Shown: one piece after another, positions 56,224 through 64,000 of the stretch
Layout of the letters: each line of letters starts with the position of its first letter
How positions within the stretch are numbered: the stretch's first letter is position 1
NCBI GenBank assembly: GCA_023014365.1
Contig: JAEBUN010000035.1
Coordinates: forward strand, 248,001-312,000
Reading direction: 5' to 3'
DNA: 64,000 nt
Origin: Lepiota brunneoincarnata
Lineage: Eukaryota > Basidiomycota > Agaricomycetes > Agaricales > Agaricaceae
Position numbers and translations under genes: made by a program
The notes under the pieces: model-generated
Databases searched by the model: none
Told to the model about the DNA's origin: nothing
What the model saw: only the letters and a program-made list of their open reading frames with translations

Positions 56224-59200
56224 TCACCGCCCCCACGGCGCACTCTCTCTCGTCCTCTGCAGCGGCGGTCGCTGCGGCCACACCCGCCCTCCAAAGCTCT
56301 CCCAATCCCTCTCCCTCTCCCTCTCCCTCTCCCTCTCCCGTCCACCCTCTATATCCTTTGGAGGATTATTATATCGGTTTCGAGGATTCGACGGTCGCTT
56401 GGGTATACTCGGATCCATATTTAGATTCATAACCATATTCCCCATCCCCAACGCAACAACCGGCCGCACAGGAAGCCCTGCAGATCCACCCAACCCAGGT
56501 GTACCGGGCCCAATGGAGGAACGACTCGTTTGCGTACCACTACTACCACCCACGGGCGAAGACGATGATGAAGACGAAGAGGATGGAGGCAAGATAGACG
56601 AAACCGATGTCACATGCAATCCATTCCGCATCCCCTCACCAGAAGGTGGTCGTTGTGAAAGGGCCCTTGGGGCCTGAGGCGTCGGTCGGCCAGACGACGA
56701 TATCGAAGACGGGACCGATGGAGGTAGTAGTGGTGGGGGGGGAGGTGCCGGTGGGGGGGACGTCACAGGTGGTGGTGGCTGAGGAAGTTGGGGTGTACGT
56801 CGATGAGGTGCGATGGATTGCTGCGCAGATGCATTGGAAGATGCGGAGAAAAAGGAAGGCCCAGTAGGGGGTTGAGAGAATCGTTCTTGAGCAAGTAAGA
56901 GCATACGGGGACCCGTTGGTGCGTTGACAACTGGACGACGGATAAAAGATGGAGGTTCACGAACCATGGCACGGGGTGCCCGTGGGATCGGGGCGGATGG
57001 GAGTGATGTGATCTCACCATCTTCTTGTGATGAGACGCGAGAGTGGGCAGAAAAGTCGGATAGGGGAGGTGTGAGTGGTGGTGGAGGCTGTGATTTCCGT
57101 TCGGACGAGGCTGGACCATTGAGAAGAGGTAGAGGTGGCTCTGCCAATTCCTGCTTGGATGGAAGCAAAGCGGTCACGCCTGCGCCGGCATGAGAAACAA
57201 GTGCAGTAGGAGAATTAAATGTTTTACTTTGTGCCTTTTTCAATGCAGCCTCCCTCTCGCGTTCTTCGCGTTGTCCTTTTAGCCTTTCTCGCTCCTCGTT
57301 CACTCGCTTCTCTTTCTCCCTCTGTTCCTGCTCCTGCTTCTCTCTCCGCTCCCACTCGGCCTTTTCTCTTTCCTCCTTCTCTTTTTCTTCCTTCTCCTTC
57401 CGCTCCCTTTCCAACCTCTCTCGCTCCTCCTGGGCCCGCTCTTCCTTCTCCCCATGCTCCTTACCATCAACCTCAGCATCTTTTCGAAGGCGATCAGCAT
57501 TCCCCATCTCCGATCTCAGTTTGACCGGTAGTGAATAACTCGGCGGAACAAACCGCGGCAACGACCTTGCATCCATCTATGCTCCACAATCAGCCCACGG
57601 GTCGCTTGCGTAATTATTACTAGTGGAACTTACCCTAAGCGTAGGGACAACGAGCGTCTTCTTTTCTTGGTCAAAGTCACTCGAGACAGTAGGCGCCTGA
57701 ACAAGCGCCGGTAATGGCGCATTGGCGAGAGGTTTCGGTGATCCCTGCAAACTCGTCGTCTCCACCATCGGCGAAGCCTCGGGACTCTTTGCAACCACCT
57801 CCTCTCGCTGTCGTTTCCTGCGTGCTGCAAAATCTTTCAGCGACATCTTAACTTTGGGGAGAGGTGGTGGCGGTGGAGGCTGAGCTTCAGGCTGAGATTC
57901 GGATGTATGTTCCTCCTGCCTTAGCCCAATTGGGGAAGGGGATGTCGGAGGGGTCGGTTCTCGATCAACTTTAATTGTGTCATCGTCGTGTGGCGAAACG
58001 GACATTGCGACAGATGCAGGCGAAGCTGGATCGACTTGGACGGCGGGGGGAGACTCGGGCGAATCGGAAATAGGGGGCTGGGGAAGGACATCCGGGAGCT
58101 TTGGCTCTCGCGGCGACGGTGGTGTGGTGACAGCGGTAGATGATGGAGAGGGGTGAGCTCGGGGTGAGTGGGGAGAACGGGGAGAATCCGAAACTGGGGG
58201 TGAGTGAGCCTCAGACTGAGGTGAGGGAGGGAAATTGGAATGGATGGGGGCCGTGTCCACCTCCATCTTGTCGCCAGACTGAGTATCGGCGTTGAGGCTC
58301 TCCTTGCGCTCAAATGGCGCCCACGGCTGAAACGGACTTGGGTGGGAGAGATCCGCTCGAGGGGAGATCAGGGAGAGCCTAGCAAAGTCGGCGGAGGGTG
58401 ATATGCCTTCGAAGGAAGCAAGATGGGACAGATCACGCGAGGCCGCAGGTAGCGGAGGAGGCGGCATGTCACAAACTAGGTAATGAGATGAACAAATATG
58501 CAATATGTCGTAAGCAGCAAGTTACATACCGTTGACCTGCGCCTGTGTCGAGCTGGCGTACGATCCTCCCATACGAATGCCCAGTCCAATTCCAACCTCT
58601 GCTCCGGGGTCGGTGCTCCCCAGACTAACAATGCTGGCAGCGGGGCTGGGTGTACAATTTGAAGCGCCGGACGATTTCCTCTGCTGCTTGGCTTGCTGCT
58701 TCCAACGTTTGCGCATCTTGGGCGGCATGCGGTCTTCGGCCAATGATACATCATCATCCGGAGGGTCAGGTTCAGGGAGGGGGCGGTGGTTGTCTTGAGA
58801 GGTTGGCGTGTGTTGTATGTGGATGGAACCAGCGGCGGTTGTGGGACTGCGAGCGTCAAAATACAGTTGAGCACGAGGTAGAGTACACTCATTGGGAGGG
58901 ATGGATTGAGCAACAATATCGCCATCGACGATACTGTTGGCTTTTGCTTTTCCCTTGGCCCTTTTTGGGCTGGGAGAGGCAGGGTTGACGACGAAATGGG
59001 GAAGGGGATCGACGTCCATACTATTGGGACACATCTCGACGCCGGCCATACCACTGGAAAAAGGGACCTTTTCTCTCGTGCGAAAACCCCTGGACTTGCC
59101 TATTAGGGGCCCGAAATCAAGATTGTCGGGAGAGGGATCGCCGTCAACAAAGGCGGCCATGGCATTAACAGCACAGTCCTTTGCCTTGGAACCACAGGCA

Positions 59201-60404
59201 CATGTGGTGAAAGTGGAGGAGAGGGCATGAATGATATTGGACATTTGGTTGCGGAGGTACTGGATCTGGTGAGGGCTGGAAAAGGTGGATGGGCAGCTAG
59301 AGTATGGGTAAGATGGTAGAATGGTGAAGAAAGAGGGTAGACTCACGGGAAAGTGTGGGGTGCCTGGATGAGGGCGGGAAGGGAATGGACGGCATTTCCA
59401 TCGTCCCACTCCCAGCCAAGGATAACCTCCTCGTTTGGCTTGAGGTCTCTGAGGGCAAAGACGCCAAAGGACAGGGTTTCGTCCGAGTCACGGGAACAGA
59501 AGACAGGGCGGAGGACAGCGTTTGGCCTGCAGCCGCTGCGGAGGAAGCGAGCGTTGTCGCCGGCGATGCGAGCGTCGAGGGCAACGTCGAGGGGGGGACC
59601 GATGAGATGGACAAAGGGCTTTGGCATGCCGAGGTGGGCGTATGCGTTGAGTGGATCTGCGAGATAGGAGGAAGTGGGTGTGATGGAAGAGGCATAGGGA
59701 GTGATAAAGCGGTCAGAGGGAACGGGGGTAGTGGTGTGGAGGGCGTATGTGGGTGGTCTGACATCTGGGTTGGTGAAGAGGGAAAGGGAGGGATGGTTGA
59801 GTGTGGACGAGGGAAGCTGTTTGAGGGTAGTCGGAGTAGGTAGATGGTCGGGGGGCAGGCGGACGGGGGCGTTGGGGTCGTCGGAGAAACAGGAGAGGGC
59901 AGTGACACCTCGCCAGTGGTGGGCATGGCGGATGAGCTTTGCTCGGGCGTCGGGGTGGACGATGTCGTGGGAGATGGGGACAAAGGCATGGGTGGAGGGC
60001 TCTTCGATGTCGATGTGTTCTTCGTCGTGGATGATAGAGGGCCTGCGGCGTCGTTTGTGGTTGTTCTGAGCATCGGCGATGGCAGAGGGACGGCGGTGCC
60101 TTCTGTCGACGGTGGGCGGGCGCTGGTCGTCGCGTTGGCGGAGAAATCGGGCGCGCTGGAGACGTTCAGCATAGTCTCTGTCTACTGGGCGGGGATGGCA
60201 GAGCCAGCATTTCCACTCCTCGGGGACGTCGCCGTCAACGATGCGAAAACAGGCAGCATGGCACCAGCGAGAGCATTGGTCGCAGGCGATGGAGAAGCCG
60301 TCGTCGTAGTCGAAACCGCAGATGCAACGAATGGCGTCCTGGCTGTCGCTGGCGGTGGCGGCGTTGGCCTTGCGTTTGAGGGGCACGACGCCGACGGCGT
60401 CCAT
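56224..60404 (-). CDS. Set3-like PHD finger/SET domain chromatin protein
   Basis: Four exons (60404-59347, 59275-58530, 58475-57634, 57576-56224), 1332 aa, no lesion. A PHD finger at about 27-75 (CICGFDYDDGFSIACDQCSRWCHAACF...WKCWLC) is followed by a SET domain to about 340, with IAGDNARFLRSGCRPNAVL and FALRDLKPNEEVILGWEW. A CACGSKAKDC cluster comes just after it. The long disordered remainder has SP-rich motifs, KRAKGKAKA and MRKRWKQQAKQQRK basic patches, a 120-residue ER/EK coiled or single helix (about 900-1010), polyproline, polyserine and a terminal RERERERERERD. PHD-SET order matches fungal Set3/Set4 and animal MLL5/UpSET. These SET domains usually lack methyltransferase activity and act in a histone-deacetylase complex. 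The degenerate N-H-S-C box (SGCRPN) fits. Confidence 0.88.
56308..56339. repeat. CCCTCT hexanucleotide microsatellite in coding sequence
   Basis: Five CCCTCT repeats on + correspond to AGAGGG on the coding strand and encode the alternating RE run near the C-terminus of the Set3-like protein. Length variation would alter the protein in steps of two residues. Confidence 0.85.
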
Positions 60405-61432
60405 AAAGTGAATCGGAATTTTCAAGAAATTCAACGACAAGTGGGGAGGGGAGAGGCACCGCAAATATGTGCAAATAGATGACTAAGCACTGAAGGATAA
60501 TCAGAATTCACTCATGCCATTGCAGACTTTTGGAGATCTGTCACAATCATTATGGTCGAATGCTTCAGGACGAGTGGGCCACATCACCAAGATCGCCAAA
60601 GTCTTGTTGGCAGCGGTAAATCAAGTGTTGGAGGGGATATTCCTGAGTCTTGCCGCAATCGCTAACGCGCGGTTTTGTTGAGGGCATCCTCAAAATTTGC
60701 ATTCTGTTAGGGTCAATGATCACATGACCACAGCCTAAAATAGCCAATCTTCCCTCGCCTCGAGGTCATATAGCCAGAGTTGTGCGTTGCGGTACAAGTC
60801 GAAGGCCTGCTCTCAAACCTAAACAAACGGTAGACCCAACGCTGTCAAGTATTGTGGCTCCGACCCAATGAGCAACAAGGATCTGGTCACGGAAGATCAT
60901 GTGTTCTTTACGGATATGAGCACCAAATGCCCCCCTCGCGTCCAGCTCTGAAAGCGCTGACACTCGTCATTTTGGGGCTGGATGAAGGAAACACGGGTCC
61001 CTTAGAGAATTCTTGAGCGAACGTGTGCAAATCCAGTTGCATTATCCCGCTGTGAGTAGTACAGCTGCTTAACGCTCCGGCTGGCGCATTGATTAGCCCC
61101 ATTGAAGGCAATCAGGCATTGCTGGCGACTTGGGCTATATCGTATTGACGAAGGAGAAGCTGGCACCATTCGCATCAGAGAATCATCGTATGCCCAGCTC
61201 TTCTCATCACAACACGCCAGCCGACATTGTTTATAACAAACCTCAAGCTTCAATGACATCGTTTTCCAACTGGCGGGAACTCTCCATCGCTAAGGATGAT
61301 GTTCACTATTGATTAGTATATTTCTATCTTAACATTAGATCTTAGCGTATCCTTAAGACCAGTATATGCTAACCCCACGCAAAATAGGGACACCGGGATA
61401 ACACTGACCAGATCACTAGAGAATGTATAACC
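60405..61432. other. Intergenic, about 1 kb
   Basis: Set3-like gene upstream region and sequence before the TPR relic. It may hold decayed 5' exons of the TPR-CHAT gene, but I cannot align them. Confidence 0.35.
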
Positions 61433-64000
61433 ATGCTGGACACTGCCGTTGCACTCACCCCCGAGGGTCATCCCCTCCTACCTCAACAACTCAAGGATCT
61501 CGGGAGCTCACTCCACTACCGCTTCAATTACACTAGAAATCTTGCGGACTCCAAAGAGGCAATACCAAATCTTCAGAGAGCTTTACAGCTCACTGATGCA
61601 GACTATTCCAGCATACCTATAGCTGGGTAACTTGCCGATGTCTTCCAGAGTGGCTTCCGGCGTGCCGGAGGTCTGGCGGACATCGACAACGCAATCGCCT
61701 GTCATCAAGAAGCTGCCCAGCTCACCCTGGAAGGTCATCCCGAGCTACCCAGGCTGCTCAAAAACTTCGCCAACCCCTTCAACCGCCGCTCCAAAGAGAG
61801 CGAAGATCTCACAGACGCCTACAGAGCCATATCCAGCGTCGAGAGGGAAATCCAGCTCACTCCAATGAGACATCCTAATCTGCCAGCATTGCTTGGTGTC
61901 CTTGTAACCCCACTCAGAACTCGCATTTTACGCTCTACAGATCTCACGGATATCGAAAGCTCAATATCCAACCAGTAGAGGGCCGTTCATTTCACTCCGG
62001 AAGGTTATCCCAGCCTGCTATTCCGGCTTAGCAACCTCGGCAACTCATTCAGACATCGCTTTCAAATAACTCGAGATTTTACTTGAAAATCCAATATCCA
62101 ATTACCAAGGAGCTGTCCCGCTCATTCCAGCTGGAAGAACCAGCTTACTACCGTTACTTAGTAACCTCGTGCATTCACTCTACCACCGCTTCCAAGATAG
62201 TCGAGATTCGACAGATATAGAGAGTGCATTATCCTAACCATCCAGCTTACCTCAGAGGACCATGCCAACCTGCCCTCACAGCTCCTCAATCTGGGAGACT
62301 CATTCTGGTCCCGTTTTTAATTCACACACGATCTTACAGACATCGAAGCTCTCATACCAAATTTGCAGAGGGTTGCCCAACCCGCACCAGAGGGTCACGC
62401 TCGATTGCCTTCGTGCCTTAGAGGCCTTGGAACCTTGTTCAAATCACGATTTGAAATTTACCCCGGGCCAGCCCACTCCAACAATCAACGTGGTTGTCTG
62501 ATGTACAGTGCAAACGATTGTTGGAGACTTCAATCAGCTTAACGACGAAACCTAGGTTCACATCTTCATGATGATTAAATTCGATCTCTGATAAGATATT
62601 TGCTTACCAGAAATTCAAACAGCCTTCTCTTCTGATGGTTTTAGCTCCGCTGGCTGCGGTTCAAGAGCTTTATTTATAGCCTGCGCGTTAAGGTGGGATG
62701 AATATTGAGCGAGGCCAGTCGGAAGCCAAGGTCTGGGCGTTATTTCGATTGGCTGTCCCCGTGTTGGCGAGAATCATGTGATGTCACACCATCGGTTTCT
62801 TCTGCTACTCCCTCTGCGCTCAGCTCCCATCATCTTCCACCCGCAACCCCCTATGTTCCCCTTATGAAGGCCCCTCTTTCCAGCGCCTTGTCCACATTCG
62901 AACTCGTCTATCGACACACCCCTCATTACTGTCGCATGGGCAATCCGTTCCGTGAATTGCAGGTTCGGCGTGTTCATGGACGGTCACTAACCCAAGTTTA
63001 TCTCTCAATCCCTGCCAGATGACGTTTGGTTTAATCACATTTCACGTTTGTACGCCTCGACTTTCCCGACTCGTCTTGTGCTTTCGGATGGGCAGGGACC
63101 TCTACGCAAATCTAAAGGGATATAGTGTCCGCGTGCAGGAGGACAATCGTGTTACTGAGCCGCCCCCATCCCGCGTGCAGATCCCATATACAAAATTCTT
63201 CGAAAACTTTGCGAACATGTAGCCAGACCGATGCTACATGCTCTTGACTAGATGGCGGCTATACCTGATGCTGGCCCTGGCCTCCAGTTGCTGGAATCAC
63301 ACAGACCTCCCACATGTTCGGTAGTTTCCCCCAAAAAGATTTCACGCAGCCAGGGCATACAGCGAACAAGACGGATCTCGCGTTTCGGATTTCGTTGGTT
63401 CCTCATACAACAATCCTTCTGTCACCGCCCTTCTCGAGGAAATCAAATCGGCATCGATAACGGACCAAACTCTCACTAGATCATTCAACCATCCCACAGC
63501 TCTGATCCCCGCCGCGAGACAGGAAACGCGTATGCCCAGGGAGATGATGGACCGGGGGGATATTGGGTCATCATTGTTGCAAGATGCTGATGTCGCTACC
63601 CTACGAGTCACAGAGCAAATGGGCGCCCACAATTGGATGTACTTTGCTTGCCGCACAGTTCAGGACCAGGCAAGACCCTCTCAAGAGCGGAGTGCACCCC
63701 CCATATGACCGTCGGTTGGAAGCTATTGGTAATGATGAAGCTTTGTCTGCAGGCCAGACGAGTACAGGAGACGAGAAGCCGTCTATCTTGCTGCAGGAAG
63801 GTTGACTGGTGGATATCGAGGTGTTGTGGCCACCATGTAGTCGGTCGGGGACGACTATGGTCCTGATATTGCTCAAGGCTTCTATAAGTATCTTTATTTG
63901 GAGAAGTGGGCGGAAGTGGCTCGATAACGGCCGCGCAGCCCGCGCACTTGATAGGAGGACACGAAAGGTTCGAACGACGATTGGAGATACGGAGGACGGT
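61433..64000 (+). pseudogene. TPR-CHAT protein, decayed, runs off the window
   Basis: 61433-62480 carries degenerate tetratricopeptide repeats of the type common in agaricomycetes (ALTPEGHPLLPQQLKDLGSS, DIDNAIACHQEAAQLTLEGH, DLTDAYRAISSVEREIQLTP, DIEALIPNLQRVAQPAPEGH). The frame changes repeatedly and has stops at 61628 and 61977. From about 63355 a CHAT protease-like domain follows: YNNPSVTALLEEIKSASITD, VTEQMGAHNWMYFACRTVQ, LSAGQTSTGDEK, EAVYLAAGRLTGGYRGVVAT, VGDDYGPDIAQGFYKYL. The expected histidine (FACHG) is R and the expected cysteine (SACQT) is G. The W after VVATM is TAG. It is catalytically dead and multiply broken. Whether it continues past 64000 cannot be seen. Confidence 0.75.

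Noticed and set aside
59844..60482. 212-codon + strand ORF and other long ORFs on + between 56 and 60 kb
   Set aside because: Shadows of the GC-rich Set3-like gene on -, which has PHD and SET motifs and clean splice joins.
1..64000. CRISPR arrays, prokaryotic operons, tRNA or rRNA genes
   Set aside because: No regularly spaced identical repeats, no tRNA box pairs and no rRNA-like segments were seen; intron-rich genes show a eukaryotic source.

Overview
The window is nuclear DNA of a filamentous basidiomycete, most likely an agaricomycete close to Rhizoctonia/Ceratobasidiaceae. The genes are intron-dense, with GT-AG introns of about 50-75 nt and exons as short as 20 nt. The families are typical of these fungi: ricin-B lectins, a thaumatin-like/lectin fusion, TPR-CHAT proteins, RBR ubiquitin ligases, a CYP53-like P450 and a Set3-type PHD-SET protein. 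I see no rRNA, tRNA or CRISPR. The taxon is inferred from gene content, not from a search.

Layout. 0-1.1 kb: hAT transposon tail and a possible solo LTR. 1.6-3.4 kb: secreted agmatinase (-, 10 exons). 4-8.6 kb: two tandem multi-pass membrane proteins of unknown function (-), the second frameshifted. 10.2-10.9 kb: Kre9/Knh1-like GPI-anchored protein. 12.2-15.3 kb: a 1.2-kb inverted repeat carrying two intact, divergently transcribed ricin-B lectin genes. 15.8-19.2 kb: relics of an agmatinase, a third lectin and an RBR E3 ligase. 20-30 kb: CYP53-like P450 (+), F-box protein (-), leukotriene-A4-hydrolase-type aminopeptidase (-) and fatty aldehyde dehydrogenase (-). 31-38 kb: duplicated SYM1 fragment, DJ-1/PfpI protein, ABC-F and WW-type gene fragments, complete SYM1/Mpv17. 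38.4-41.3 kb: Q-rich nuclear protein and an AIG1-like GTPase. 41.5-54 kb: a five-copy tandem array of a single-pass membrane protein gene; the unit also carries the antisense 3' end of the thaumatin-lectin gene. 54-55.4 kb: the complete thaumatin-like/ricin-B fusion gene. 56.2-60.4 kb: Set3-like PHD-SET protein. 61.4-64 kb: decayed TPR-CHAT gene running off the edge.

The dominant theme is local duplication followed by decay: agmatinase, membrane protein, lectin, SYM1 and the array all exist as one or more good copies plus broken ones. Separately, the P450, aminopeptidase and aldehyde dehydrogenase keep all catalytic motifs but carry many net +1 indels, mostly in short homopolymers. This looks more like consensus insertion errors than gene death. 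The agmatinase, Set3-like, GTPase, lectin and thaumatin-lectin genes are clean over their whole length.
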